Origin: Rhodobacter sp.
GTDB taxonomy: Bacteria; Pseudomonadota; Alphaproteobacteria; Rhodobacterales; Rhodobacteraceae
Direction: 5' to 3'
Assembly: GCA_027484985.1 (NCBI GenBank)
Contig: JAIXRW010000015.1
Location: forward strand, 1-64,000
DNA: 64,000 nucleotides
The notes below the pieces were generated by a model, which worked only from the letters and a program-made list of their open reading frames with translations, was not told where the DNA came from and ran no database searches. Below are positions 39,091-49,471 of this stretch, piece after piece. The first letter of the stretch is position 1. The number at the start of each line of letters is the position of its first letter. A program made the translations under genes and the position numbers.

Positions 39091-39724
39091 AAGGAAGGCG
39101 AAAAGGCTCCGGAGGCGCGTTTTCGGCTTCCGCCGTTAGGGCCGCGCATGGCCCGCGGGGTGGGCGCCTTGGCGCACGCCCCGGTGGGGTGCGAGCAGGG
39201 ACCGTCGCGCCAGTGGCGCGGCGTAAGCCCTGCGAGCGGCGTGCGCGGACCGTGGCTTTGGGCCACGGTCCGATCCTGACCGTTGTTTCATCAGAAGAAA
39301 ACCGCGCTGATTGAGTCCTTGTGGCAAGCCCAAGGAAGGCGAAAAGGCTCCGGTGGAGCGTTTTCGGCTTCCGCCGTTAGGGCCGTGCGCTGCACGCCGG
39401 GATGTGCGCCCTTGGGCGCGCAGCCCGAGGGGGCGGGCTGCGCGCGGACCGTGGCTTTGGGCCACGGTCCGGTCCTGACCGTTGTTTCATCAGAAGAAAA
39501 CCGCGCTGATTGAGTCCTTGTGGCAAGCGCAAGGAAGGCGAAAAGGCTCCTGTGGAGCGTTTTCACGCTCCGCCGTTAGGGCCGCGCATGACCCGCCGGG
39601 GTGGGCGCTTTTGCGCACGCCCCGGTGGGGTGCGCGCAGGGACCGTCGCGCCAGTGGCGCGGCGTAAGCCCTGCGAGCGGCGTGCGCGGACCGTGGCTTT
39701 GGGCCACGGTCCCATCCCTGCCGT
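39091..39724. repeat. Tandem array of three hairpin-containing repeat units (about 241, 199 and 194 bp)
   Basis: aaggaaggcgaaaaggctcc at 39091, 39332 and 39531; each unit ends with (g)gaccgtggctttgggccacggtcc; gttgtttcatcagaagaaaaccgcgctgattgagtccttgtggcaagc linker after units 1 and 2. Confidence 0.9.
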
Positions 39725-39748
39725 GGTGAAGGCGAAATCAGCCGGAAC

Positions 39749-39778
39749 GAAAAAGGGGGGCCGCAGCCCCCCTTCCCT
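39749..39778 (-). terminator. Intrinsic terminator of the cyclophilin operon
   Basis: Minus strand aaggggggctgcggcccccctttttcg. Confidence 0.8.
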
Positions 39779-39795
39779 TACGCTGCCTTTCGGCG

Positions 39796-40396
<601 letters not shown>

Positions 40397-40407
<11 letters not shown>

Positions 40408-40906
40408 CGGCGGCCACCCGAACGGTGATCATGCGGTCGGGGTTCTGCGGCGGTTCGCCCCGGGTGATCTTGTCAACATGTTCCATGCCCGAAATCACCC
40501 GGCCATAGACGGTGTATTGCCCGTTCAGGAAATGGTTGTTCGAGAAATTGATGAAGAACTGGCTGTTGGCCGAGTTCGGGTTCTGGCTGCGCGCCGCCCC
40601 CAGCGTGCCGCGGTCATGCGGGAGTTTGCTGAATTCGGCCGGAAGATCGGGCAGGTCAGACCCGCCCGTTCCGGCGCGGCGCAGGTTGAAGTTGTTTTCC
40701 ATATTGCCGTTTTCCACATCGCCCGTCTGGGCCATGAAACCGTCGATCACGCGGTGGAAGGCCACGTTGTCATAGGCCTTGGCGCGGGCGAGGGTTTTCA
40801 TGCGCTCGGCATGTTTGGGGGCGACGTCGGACAGCAGTTCGATCACCACCTCGCCATCCTTGAGCGTGATGATGACGGTGTTTTCGGGGTCTTTGATCTC
40901 GGCCAT
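40397..40906 (-). CDS. Peptidylprolyl isomerase (cyclophilin type), cytoplasmic
   Basis: [63 protein letters not shown]. Confidence 0.94.
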
Positions 40907-41044
40907 GGCGGAATCCTTGCGAAATTTGCTGCGGCGGAACCTAATGGCGCGGGCGCGTCATGGAAAGGGCAAATGGCGGGCGCATGGTTGACGAAAGGCC
41001 CCGATGCGCGGAAAGAGGGGCGCGAACAACCCGGAGGGCAGGCG

Positions 41045-42235
41045 ATGGCGTGGAAGACACTCGACGATGTGGCATTGGCGGGCAAGACCGTGCTGGTGCG
41101 GGTCGATATCAACGTGCCGATGGACGCAGGGCGCGTGACCGATGCGACGCGGATCGAAAAGATCGTGCCCACGGTCGAGGATGTGATCGCGCTTGGCGGC
41201 AAGGTGGTGCTGCTGGCGCATTTCGACCGGCCCAAGGGCAAGGTCGTGCCCGAGATGAGCCTGTCCCATGTGGTGACGGCAGTTGAGGCGGCGCTGGGGC
41301 GCAAGGTGGTGTTCGGCACCGATTGCGTGGGCGCGGCGGCCCGGGCGGCGATTGCGGCGGCGGGCATGGGGGATGTGGTCCTGCTGGAAAACACGCGGTT
41401 CCATGCGGGCGAGGAAAAGAACGATCCTGCCCTTGCGGCCGAGATGGCGGCTTTGGGCGATGTCTTTGTGAACGATGCCTTTTCGGCGGCGCATCGGGCC
41501 CATGCCTCGACCGCCGGCATTGCGGCGCTGCTGCCTGCCGCGGCGGGGCGGCTGATGGAGGCCGAGCTTAGGGCGCTGGAGGCGGCTTTGGGTTCGCCAG
41601 TCCGGCCTGTGGTGGCGGTGGTGGGCGGGGCCAAGGTTTCGACCAAGCTGGACCTGCTGGGCAACCTTGTGACCAAGGTGGACCATCTGGTGATCGGCGG
41701 CGGGATGGCCAATACCTTCCTTGTGGCGCAGGGGATCGAGGTCGGGAAATCCTTGGCCGAGCGCGACATGGCCGATACGGCGCGGGAAATCCTTGGCAAG
41801 GCCAAGGCGGCGGGTTGCACGATCCACCTGCCGGTCGATGTGGTCGTGGCGCGTGAGTTCAAGGCGCATGCCGCGCATGAGACGGTGGCGGCGGAGGCCT
41901 GCCCTGCGGATGCGATGATTCTGGATGCGGGGCCGGAAACGGTGGCGGCGGTGGAAGCGGTGTTCGAGGCGGCAAAGACGTTGATCTGGAACGGGCCGCT
42001 GGGGGCGTTCGAGCTAAAGCCGTTCGATGCTGCGACCAATGCGGCAGCGCGGACGGCAGCACGGCTGACGCGGGCGGGCAAGCTGGTGTCGGTCGCGGGC
42101 GGGGGCGATACGGTTTCGGCGCTGAACGCGGCGGGGGCGGCGGGGGATTTCACCTTTATCTCGACCGCGGGCGGGGCTTTTCTGGAATGGATGGAAGGAA
42201 AAGACCTGCCGGGTGTGACAGCGCTGATGGGGTAA
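41045..42235 (+). CDS. pgk: Phosphoglycerate kinase
   Basis: [76 protein letters not shown]. The longer ORF track start is spurious. Confidence 0.97.
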   Translation: MAWKTLDDVALAGKTVLVRVDINVPMDAGRVTDATRIEKIVPTVEDVIALGGKVVLLAHFDRPKGKVVPEMSLSHVVTAVEAALGRKVVFGTDCVGAAARAAIAAAGMGDVVLLENTRFHAGEEKNDPALAAEMAALGDVFVNDAFSAAHRAHASTAGIAALLPAAAGRLMEAELRALEAALGSPVRPVVAVVGGAKVSTKLDLLGNLVTKVDHLVIGGGMANTFLVAQGIEVGKSLAERDMADTAREILGKAKAAGCTIHLPVDVVVAREFKAHAAHETVAAEACPADAMILDAGPETVAAVEAVFEAAKTLIWNGPLGAFELKPFDAATNAAARTAARLTRAGKLVSVAGGGDTVSALNAAGAAGDFTFISTAGGAFLEWMEGKDLPGVTALMG

Positions 42236-42249
42236 TCCCAAGGATCGGT

Positions 42250-42459
42250 CGGGCGGAACAGGAAACGCACCGCGTTTCCCCGCCCGTAGCGAAACAGCGC
42301 CGTTTGACCGGTTACGCCTAGCAAGACAGAGGCCAGCGCCCGGCACGGGCGGGCGAGAAGCGCCCGCCTGGGGGCGGGTCGGGCGCTGGCCGTGTGCTTT
42401 GGGCACACGGCCGGAAGGCGGGACCGGCAGCGCGTGGCAAAGGCACGCGCCTTTGCCAT
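42250..42459 (-). repeat. Composite hairpin repeat, copy 3
   Basis: gggcggaacaggaaacgcaccgcgtttccccgcccg ... cacgggcgggcgagaagcgcccgcctgggggcggg ... ggccgtgtgctttgggcacacggcc ... gtggcaaaggcacgcgcctttgcca, same order as copy 2. Confidence 0.88.
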
Positions 42460-42528
42460 GCGAGGCTTGGTCAAGTCGGGAACACCCGCCCCCGCGCTGC
42501 GTTCTGCCGTCAAACCACGGGCGGGCCG

Positions 42529-42753
42529 GTGACCGCCCCCCCCCCACGTTCCGACGATGCGATGATCGCCCTTGTGCTGGCCGCGTTGGGCGCGCCAGAG
42601 ATCGGGCTGACCGATCTGGGGGTGGAATATATCGAGGCCACGTTGGTGCTGCGCGGGCGCGCCCCGAGTGTCGAGGCGCGGGATGCGGCGGGGGCGCTGG
42701 CCTTGCGGGTTTCGGGCGCGGCGGGGGTGGAAAACCGCATCTGCCCGGGCTGA
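42529..42753 (+). CDS. Small BON-domain-like hypothetical protein
   Basis: MIALVLAALGAPEIGLTDLGVEYIEATLVLRGRAPSVEARDAAGALALRVSGAAGVENRICPG; resembles half a BON domain; start uncertain (GTG 42529 or ATG 42562). Confidence 0.35.
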   Translation: MTAPPPRSDDAMIALVLAALGAPEIGLTDLGVEYIEATLVLRGRAPSVEARDAAGALALRVSGAAGVENRICPG

Positions 42754-42872
42754 CCGATTTTCACGCCATGATTGCGCTAACAGATTTGCGGAAGGCTTTG
42801 CGCTTGGATTAAGGGCTAGGGAAAGGGCCCTGCCCCCCAGCCCCGCGATTTCACCAAAAAAGGGATGACAGC

Positions 42873-43802
42873 ATGCGCGCGACGAAAACCGTCCAGAAGA
42901 TCCTGAGCCATTACGAAGGCGAAACGCCCGGTGTGAAGGCCAATCTGTGCCGGATGCTGATGGAAGGGCGCCTTGGCGGGACGGGCAAGATGATTATCCT
43001 GCCGGTCGATCAGGGGTTCGAGCATGGGCCTGCGCGGTCTTTCGCGGTCAATCCGGGTGGCTATGACCCGCATTACCACTATCAACTGGCCATCGATGCG
43101 GGGCTGAACGCCTATGCGGCACCCTTGGGGAACCTTGAGGCGGGGGCCGATACCTTTGCGGGCCAGATCCCGACGATCCTGAAGATGAACCACGCCAACA
43201 GCCTGATGTCGGACACGGCCGGCAAGAACCAGGCGGTGGTGGCCTCGGTGCAGGATGCGCTGCGTCTGGGATGTTCGGCCATCGGGTTCACCATCTATCC
43301 GGGGTCGGACATGGCGCTGGACATGTACGAGGAGATCAGCGCGCTGCGGGCCGAGGCGGCATCGGTCGGGATTGCGACGGTGATCTGGTCTTACCCGCGC
43401 GGCGAGGCGCTGAGCAAGGCGGGCGAGACGGCGTTCGATGTGACCGCCTATGCCGCCCATATCGCGGCCATGCTGGGGGCGCATATCATCAAGGTGAAGC
43501 TGCCTGCCGACACGCTGGAACAGGCCGAGGCGAAAAAGGTCTATGAGGCGCAGAAGATCGACGGCGCCAGCATGCCCGCCCGCGTGCGCCATGTGGTCGA
43601 TGCCTGTTTCGCGGGGCGGCGGATCGTGGTCTTTTCGGGCGGGGCGGCCAAGGGCGAGGATGCGGTCTATGACGATGCCCGCGCCATCCGCGATGGCGGC
43701 GGCAACGGGTCGATCATCGGGCGCAACAGCTTTCAGCGGCCGCGGGCCGAGGCGCTGGCCATGCTGGGCAAGCTGGTCGATATCTACAAGGGCCGCGCCT
43801 GA
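42873..43802 (+). CDS. Class I fructose-bisphosphate aldolase (DhnA/FbaB type)
   Basis: MRATKTVQKILSHYEGETPGVKANLCRMLMEGRLGGTGKMIILPVDQGFEHGPARSF...; HIIKVKLP. Confidence 0.92.
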   Translation: MRATKTVQKILSHYEGETPGVKANLCRMLMEGRLGGTGKMIILPVDQGFEHGPARSFAVNPGGYDPHYHYQLAIDAGLNAYAAPLGNLEAGADTFAGQIPTILKMNHANSLMSDTAGKNQAVVASVQDALRLGCSAIGFTIYPGSDMALDMYEEISALRAEAASVGIATVIWSYPRGEALSKAGETAFDVTAYAAHIAAMLGAHIIKVKLPADTLEQAEAKKVYEAQKIDGASMPARVRHVVDACFAGRRIVVFSGGAAKGEDAVYDDARAIRDGGGNGSIIGRNSFQRPRAEALAMLGKLVDIYKGRA

Positions 43803-43830
43803 GCAAGACCGCGAAGGACGGATTTCACGG

Positions 43831-43859
43831 GCCGCAGCACCGCCTGCGGCCCGTTTTCT
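43831..43859 (+). terminator. Intrinsic terminator after aldolase
   Basis: gggccgcagcaccgcctgcggcccgttttct. Confidence 0.8.
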
Positions 43860-43992
43860 GTGACAGGAAAGACTCATTAACCCGCTCTGCCGCAAGATGT
43901 GATCGCTTTGGGGATTCACGCGGCGAATCGGTTGTGCCAACATTGCCGGACCGTCCGCGAGAGGCGGCCCGAACCTTCGGGATGAGGCAAGA

Positions 43993-44295
43993 ATGAGCAA
44001 TCCGACCGCGCGGCCCTCGGCAGGGTCGATGCTGTATTTCCTGATGGCGCTGACCTTGGGCAGCTATTTCACCTTTGCCGCCGTGCAGGGGGATTACGGC
44101 GTGTTCCGGCAGGTCGAGATTTCGGCCGAGGCAGAAACCCTGCGGGCCGAGCGCGACAAGCTGGCCGCGGAACTGGCCGAGATGCAGAACCGCACCAAGC
44201 GGCTGTCGGATACCTATCTGGACCTTGATCTGCTGGACGAACAGGCGCGGGACGTGCTGGGCTATGTGCGCGCGGACGAGATCGTGATCCGCTGA
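43993..44295 (+). CDS. Septum formation initiator family protein (FtsB-like)
   Basis: Single TM then coiled coil: MSNPTARPSAGSMLYFLMALTLGSYFTFAAVQGDYGVFRQVEISAEAETLRAERDKLAAELAEMQNRTKRL. Confidence 0.82.
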   Translation: MSNPTARPSAGSMLYFLMALTLGSYFTFAAVQGDYGVFRQVEISAEAETLRAERDKLAAELAEMQNRTKRLSDTYLDLDLLDEQARDVLGYVRADEIVIR

Positions 44296-44299
44296 GACA

Positions 44300-44362
44300 A
44301 AGGGGCGCTGCCCCTCGCCCGCGATGCGGGCTCACCCCGGAGTATTTTTGCAAAGGTGAAGC
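44300..44362. repeat. Hairpin-rich intergenic repeat with GAGTATTTTTG core
   Basis: aggggcgctgcccctcgcccgcgatgcgggctcaccccggagtatttttgcaaaggtgaag. Confidence 0.55.
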
Positions 44363-44514
44363 GCAACGGGGCGCCAAGCCCCGCGATTTCTGCATGGCAG
44401 ATATGCGCCGGCCAAAAGCGGGGGGCGGATTTTTGTTTTGACCCAACAAATCCCGATGCGCTATGGACAGTTTAACGTTGAACTATTTTTGCCAGCGACG
44501 GGAGGATACCAGCG

Positions 44515-45504
44515 ATGGCCAGCAAGAAAGCGCCTGACAGACCGAATGTGTCGAAGGAAGAGCTGCTGAAATATTACCGCGACATGCTGCTGATCCGGCG
44601 GTTCGAGGAAAAGGCGGGCCAGCTTTATGGCATGGGTCTGATCGGCGGGTTCTGCCACCTGTATATCGGGCAGGAAGCCGTTGTCGTGGGTCTGGAAGCC
44701 GCGGCGAAAGAGGGTGACAAGCGTATCACCAGCTATCGCGACCACGGCCATATGCTGGCCTGCGGCATGGATGCCAAGGGTGTGATGGCCGAGTTGACGG
44801 GGCGCATCGGCGGCTATTCCAAGGGCAAGGGCGGGTCGATGCACATGTTTTCCAAAGAACGCCATTTCTACGGCGGCCACGGGATCGTGGGCGCGCAGGT
44901 GCCGCTGGGCGCGGGGCTGGCATTCGCCGACAAATATCTGGGCAATGACAATGTAACCTTCGCCTATTTCGGGGATGGCGCCGCGAACCAGGGGCAGGTT
45001 TACGAGACCTACAACATGGCCGAGTTGTGGAACCTGCCGGTGGTCTTTGTGATCGAGAACAACCAGTATGCGATGGGCACGAGCGTGAAGCGTTCGACCA
45101 AGTCGCCGTCTTTGTGGGAGCGCGGTGCCGCCTATGGCATCAAGGGCGAGGCGGTGGACGGGATGGACGTTCTGGCCGTGAAGGCCGCGGGCGAGAAGGC
45201 GGTTGCCGCCTGCCGCGCGGGGGACGGGCCCTATATCCTGGAAATGATGACCTATCGCTATCGCGGCCATTCCATGAGCGATCCGGCCAAATACCGGACC
45301 CGCGAGGAAGTGGAGAAGATGCGGTCGGAAAAGGACGCCATCGACCATGTGCGCGACCTGCTGGTGACCGGCGGTCTGGCATCGGATGACGAGTTGAAGG
45401 CCATCGACCGCGAGATCAAGGCCGTGGTCAATGAAAGCGCCGAGTTCGCCAAGGACAGCCCCGAGCCGCCCCTGGACGAGCTTTGGACGGATATCTACGC
45501 GTAA
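44515..45504 (+). CDS. pdhA: Pyruvate dehydrogenase E1 alpha
   Basis: [73 protein letters not shown]. Confidence 0.96.
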   Translation: MASKKAPDRPNVSKEELLKYYRDMLLIRRFEEKAGQLYGMGLIGGFCHLYIGQEAVVVGLEAAAKEGDKRITSYRDHGHMLACGMDAKGVMAELTGRIGGYSKGKGGSMHMFSKERHFYGGHGIVGAQVPLGAGLAFADKYLGNDNVTFAYFGDGAANQGQVYETYNMAELWNLPVVFVIENNQYAMGTSVKRSTKSPSLWERGAAYGIKGEAVDGMDVLAVKAAGEKAVAACRAGDGPYILEMMTYRYRGHSMSDPAKYRTREEVEKMRSEKDAIDHVRDLLVTGGLASDDELKAIDREIKAVVNESAEFAKDSPEPPLDELWTDIYA

Positions 45505-45518
45505 GGGAGGGGAAGAAT

Positions 45519-46895
45519 ATGGCAACGCAAGTTCTGATGCCCGCGCTTTCTCCGACCATGGAGGAAGGCACGCTGGCCAAATGGCTGGTGAAAGAGGGCG
45601 ATGTGGTCAAATCGGGCCAGATCATCGCCGAGATCGAGACCGACAAGGCCACGATGGAATTCGAGGCGGTGGATGAGGGGATCGTGGGTCGCCTGCTGGT
45701 GGCCGAAGGTGCGGCGGGGGTGAAGGTGAACACGCCCATCGCCGTGCTGGTGGAAGCGGGCGAAAGTGCGGATGCGGCGCCTGCGGCTGTGGCGGCGGCT
45801 CCGGTTGCGGCGCATGCTGCCGCGGCAGCCGCCGTGGCTGCGGCCCCTGCGGCTGCGCCCGCACCTGTGGCCGGCGAAGGCTGGCCGCATAGCGATCTGC
45901 CCCCCGGTGTGCCCACCAAGACCATGACCGTGCGGGAAGCCCTGCGCGAGGCGATGGCCGAGGAGATGCGCGCCAATCCAGCCGTTTTCCTGATGGGGGA
46001 AGAGGTGGGCGAATATCAGGGCGCCTACAAGATTTCGCAAGGCTTGCTTGACGAATTCGGCCCCAAGCGCGTGGTGGACACACCCATCACCGAGCATGGC
46101 TTTGCCGGTATCGCGGTAGGCGCCAGCTGGGGCGGGCTGAACCCGATTGTCGAGTTCATGACCTTTAACTTTGCCATGCAGGCGATTGACCATCTGATCA
46201 ACTCGGCCGCCAAGACGCTCTATATGTCGGGCGGTCAGATGGGCAGCCCCATCGTGTTCCGTGGCCCGAACGGGGCGGCGGCACGGGTGGGGGCGCAGCA
46301 TAGCCAGGACTATGCGGCATGGTATGCGGCCATTCCGGGGTTGAAGGTCTGCATGCCCTATTCGGCGGCCGATGCCAAAGGCCTGCTGAAAAGCGCGATC
46401 CGCGACCCGAACCCGGTGATCTTCCTTGAGAACGAAATCATGTACGGGCGGTCCTTCGAGGTTCCGGCCGAGGGGGATTTCACCATTCCCTTCGGCAAGG
46501 CGTCGATCCTGCGGGCGGGGACGGATGTGACCATCGTGTCCTTCGGGATCGGGTTGACCTATTCCTTGCAGGCGGCAGACGAACTGGCCAAGGAAGGCAT
46601 CAGCGCCGAGGTGATCAACCTGCGGACCTTGCGGCCCATCGATTACGATACGGTGCTGGCATCGGTGATGAAGACCAACCGCTGCGTCACGGTGGAAGAG
46701 GGCTTCCCCGTGGGGTCGATCGGCAACCATCTGGCGGCCACGATCATGCAGCGCGCGTTCGACCATCTGGATGCGCCGGTGGTGAACTGCACGGGCAAGG
46801 ATGTGCCGATGCCCTATGCCGCGAACCTTGAAAAGCTTGCGCTGACGACGACCGCCGAAGTGGTCGCCGCGGTCAAATCCGTCTGCTACCGGTAA
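45519..46895 (+). CDS. pdhB: Pyruvate dehydrogenase E1 beta with N-terminal lipoyl domain
   Basis: [28 protein letters not shown]...[11 protein letters not shown] lipoyl domain, Ala/Pro linker, then [29 protein letters not shown]. Confidence 0.95.
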   Translation: MATQVLMPALSPTMEEGTLAKWLVKEGDVVKSGQIIAEIETDKATMEFEAVDEGIVGRLLVAEGAAGVKVNTPIAVLVEAGESADAAPAAVAAAPVAAHAAAAAAVAAAPAAAPAPVAGEGWPHSDLPPGVPTKTMTVREALREAMAEEMRANPAVFLMGEEVGEYQGAYKISQGLLDEFGPKRVVDTPITEHGFAGIAVGASWGGLNPIVEFMTFNFAMQAIDHLINSAAKTLYMSGGQMGSPIVFRGPNGAAARVGAQHSQDYAAWYAAIPGLKVCMPYSAADAKGLLKSAIRDPNPVIFLENEIMYGRSFEVPAEGDFTIPFGKASILRAGTDVTIVSFGIGLTYSLQAADELAKEGISAEVINLRTLRPIDYDTVLASVMKTNRCVTVEEGFPVGSIGNHLAATIMQRAFDHLDAPVVNCTGKDVPMPYAANLEKLALTTTAEVVAAVKSVCYR

Positions 46896-46905
46896 GGGGG
46901 GCATC

Positions 46906-48201
46906 ATGGCAACCGAAATCCTGATGCCCGCGCTTTCCCCCACGATGGAGGAGGGCACGCTGGCCAAATGGCTGGTGAAAGAGGGCGATACCGTCAAATC
47001 GGGCCAGATCCTCGCCGAGATCGAGACCGACAAGGCCACGATGGAATTCGAGGCGGCGGATGAGGGCGTGATCGGCAAGCTGCTGGTCGCCGAAGGCACG
47101 GGTGGGGTGAAGGTCAACACCCCCATTGCCGTGCTGCTGGACGAGGGCGAAAAGATGGGCGCGGCCCCTGTGGCGGCCCCCAAGGCGGCACCTGCGGCCC
47201 CGGTCGTGGCGGCTGTTGCTGTGGCCGCGCCTGCCGCACCCGCTGCACCCTTGGCGTCGGGTGGGGCGCGGGTTTTCGCCTCACCGCTTGCGCGTCGTAT
47301 CGCGGCGGAAAAGGGGCTGGACCTGACCAAGGTTCAGGGATCGGGCCCGCATGGGCGGATCGTCAAGGCCGATGTGGAAGGGGCAAAGCCGGTGGCGGCG
47401 GCGCCGGTCGCGGCGGCGGCTGCGGCACCTGTCGCGGCACCTGCTGCTGCGGCGGCGTCGATGCCCACGGGCATGGCTGCGGAAACGGTGATGAAGATGT
47501 ATGCCGACCGCGCTTATGTGGAAGTCGCGCTGGACGGGATGCGCCGCACCATCGCGGCGCGCCTGACCGAGGCCAAGCAGACCATCCCGCATTTCTACCT
47601 GCGGCGCGATGTGCGGCTGGATAACCTGATGGCCTTCCGCGAACAGCTGAACAAGCAGCTGGAAACGCGCGGCGTGAAGCTGTCGGTCAACGATTTCATC
47701 ATCAAGGCCAGTGCCTTGGCCTTGCAGGCGGTGCCCGATGCCAATGCCGTCTGGGCGGGCGACCGTATCCTGCGGATCAAGCCTTCGGATGTGGCGGTGG
47801 CGGTGGCCATCGAGGGCGGGCTGTTCACGCCCGTGCTGAAGGACGCGCATCTGAAATCGCTGTCGAGCCTGTCGGCCGAGATGAAAGACCTTGCCGCCCG
47901 CGCCAAGACCAAGAAGCTGGCACCCCATGAATATCAGGGCGGCAGCTTTGCCATCTCGAATCTTGGCATGATGGGGATCGACAATTTCGACGCGGTGATC
48001 AACCCGCCGCACGGGTCGATTCTGGCGGTTGGCGCGGGGGTGAAAAAGCCCGTGGTGCTGAAGGATGGCACGATCGGTGTGGCGACCGTGATGTCGATGA
48101 CGCTGTCGGTCGATCACCGCGTGATCGACGGGGCGCTGGGGGCGCAATTCCTGCAAGCCATCGTGGACAATCTGGAAAACCCGATGGCCATGCTGGCCTG
48201 A
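46906..48201 (+). CDS. pdhC: Dihydrolipoamide acetyltransferase (PDH E2)
   Basis: Lipoyl domain, E3-binding [30 protein letters not shown], catalytic domain [21 protein letters not shown]. Confidence 0.96.
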   Translation: MATEILMPALSPTMEEGTLAKWLVKEGDTVKSGQILAEIETDKATMEFEAADEGVIGKLLVAEGTGGVKVNTPIAVLLDEGEKMGAAPVAAPKAAPAAPVVAAVAVAAPAAPAAPLASGGARVFASPLARRIAAEKGLDLTKVQGSGPHGRIVKADVEGAKPVAAAPVAAAAAAPVAAPAAAAASMPTGMAAETVMKMYADRAYVEVALDGMRRTIAARLTEAKQTIPHFYLRRDVRLDNLMAFREQLNKQLETRGVKLSVNDFIIKASALALQAVPDANAVWAGDRILRIKPSDVAVAVAIEGGLFTPVLKDAHLKSLSSLSAEMKDLAARAKTKKLAPHEYQGGSFAISNLGMMGIDNFDAVINPPHGSILAVGAGVKKPVVLKDGTIGVATVMSMTLSVDHRVIDGALGAQFLQAIVDNLENPMAMLA

Positions 48202-48203
48202 CG

Positions 48204-48238
48204 GAAAAGGGCGCGCCTGCCGGGCGCGCCCTTTTTTC
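48204..48238 (+). terminator. Intrinsic terminator after pdhC
   Basis: aaaagggcgcgcctgccgggcgcgcccttttttccc. Confidence 0.92.
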
Positions 48239-48242
48239 CCGT

Positions 48243-48312
48243 GTCATCCCCGCGAAAGCGGGGACCTCTCCCAGAATAAACGCCACAGGGATCCCCGCTT
48301 TCGCAGGGATCA
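48243..48312. repeat. REP-like inverted repeat, copy 4 (diverged loop)
   Basis: gtcatccccgcgaaagcggggacctctcccagaataaacgccacagggatccccgctttcgcagggatcac. Confidence 0.8.
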
Positions 48313-48319
48313 CGGCCGG

Positions 48320-49135
48320 TTATTCGCCCTGCACCGCCGCGAAACGGTGGTCCATGCTGACCGAGGGCTGGTCGCAGCCCGCTTCGCCCACGATCCGCGC
48401 GGGAACGCCTGCCACGGTCTTGCAGGGCGGCACATCGGCCAGAACCACCGACCCCGCCGCGATACGCGTGCAATGCCCGATGGTGATATTGCCCAGCACC
48501 TTGGCCCCGGCCCCGATCAGCACGCCATTGCCGATCTTGGGGTGGCGGTCGCCATCTTCTTTGCCGGTGCCGCCCAGCGTGACCGAATGCAGCATCGACA
48601 CATTGTCGCCCACCACGGCGGTTTCCCCGATCACGATGGAATGGGCGTGATCGATCATGATGCCCTTGCCGATGCGGGCGGCGGGGTGGATATCGACCCC
48701 GAACACTTCCGACACCCGCATCTGCACGAAATAGGCAAGATCGGTGCGCCCCTGCTGCCACAGCCAATGGCCGATGCGATAGGCCTGCACCGCCTGATAG
48801 CCCTTGAAGAACAGCACCGGCTGCAAATAGCGGTGACAGGCAGGATCGCGGTCATAGACCGCCATAAGATCGGCCCGCGCGGCTGCGGCCAGTTCGGCAT
48901 CCGACGAATAGGCCTCATCCCCGATCTCGCGCAGGATCTGCTCGCTCATCTCGCCGCTCGCCAGTTTCAGCGAAAAGCGGTAGGCCAGCGCCCGCTCCAT
49001 GGAAGAATGGTGCAGAAGCGAGGAATGGATCAACCCGCCCAGAAGCGGTTCCTGACGGATCGCCTCATGCGCTTCGGTGCACAGACGGGCCCAGACAGGA
49101 TCGATACTGCTCAGTTTGGGCTGCGGTCCGGGCAT
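48320..49135 (-). CDS. cysE: Serine O-acetyltransferase
   Basis: VWARLCTEAHEAIRQEPLLGGLIHSSLLHHSSMERALAYRFSLKL; GKGIMIDHAHSIVIGETAVVGDNVSMLHSVTLGGTGKEDGDRHPKI. Confidence 0.95.
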   Translation of the reverse strand: MPGPQPKLSSIDPVWARLCTEAHEAIRQEPLLGGLIHSSLLHHSSMERALAYRFSLKLASGEMSEQILREIGDEAYSSDAELAAAARADLMAVYDRDPACHRYLQPVLFFKGYQAVQAYRIGHWLWQQGRTDLAYFVQMRVSEVFGVDIHPAARIGKGIMIDHAHSIVIGETAVVGDNVSMLHSVTLGGTGKEDGDRHPKIGNGVLIGAGAKVLGNITIGHCTRIAAGSVVLADVPPCKTVAGVPARIVGEAGCDQPSVSMDHRFAAVQGE

Positions 49136-49138
49136 GGC

Positions 49139-49471
49139 TTACTCCTTCGGCTGTCCATCCCTTTTAGCATATAGGCGCGGGGCGCGACAGTCCAAGCCTG
49201 CGGCGCGCCATAGAAGAATGGCCTCGGCGGCCACGGCCAGCGCGGCCAGACCCTGCGCGCCCCAATCGGCCTGCATCGTACCGCCTGCCGCATGCACCCG
49301 CGACATCAGGCTGCCATTGCCCCAAAGCGGGTGCAACCTGCCCTGCCGCTTGCAAAAGGCATGGGCGGCATGGGCCTCGTCGCACAGGCGCAGGGCCTGG
49401 GCGCGGCCATCCGGCCTGCCCGCCACCGCATGGGCCAGCGCCAGAATATCCCCGATCTGCACCCGCCGCAT
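49139..49471 (-). CDS. Conserved hypothetical protein adjoining the GTA cluster
   Basis: MRRVQIGDILALAHAVAGRPDGRAQALRLCDEAHAAHAFCKRQGRLHPLWGNGSLMSRV; stop/start junction with GTA ORF15. Confidence 0.6.
   Translation of the reverse strand: MRRVQIGDILALAHAVAGRPDGRAQALRLCDEAHAAHAFCKRQGRLHPLWGNGSLMSRVHAAGGTMQADWGAQGLAALAVAAEAILLWRAAGLDCRAPRLYAKRDGQPKE

Noticed and set aside
39091-39724. CRISPR array
   Set aside because: Three long, internally variable units of about 200-240 bp with no short constant repeat/unique spacer pattern and no cas genes nearby.
45495-47330. 611-aa minus-strand ORF over pdhB/pdhC
   Set aside because: Shadow frame of the Ala/Pro-rich linkers and lipoyl domains.
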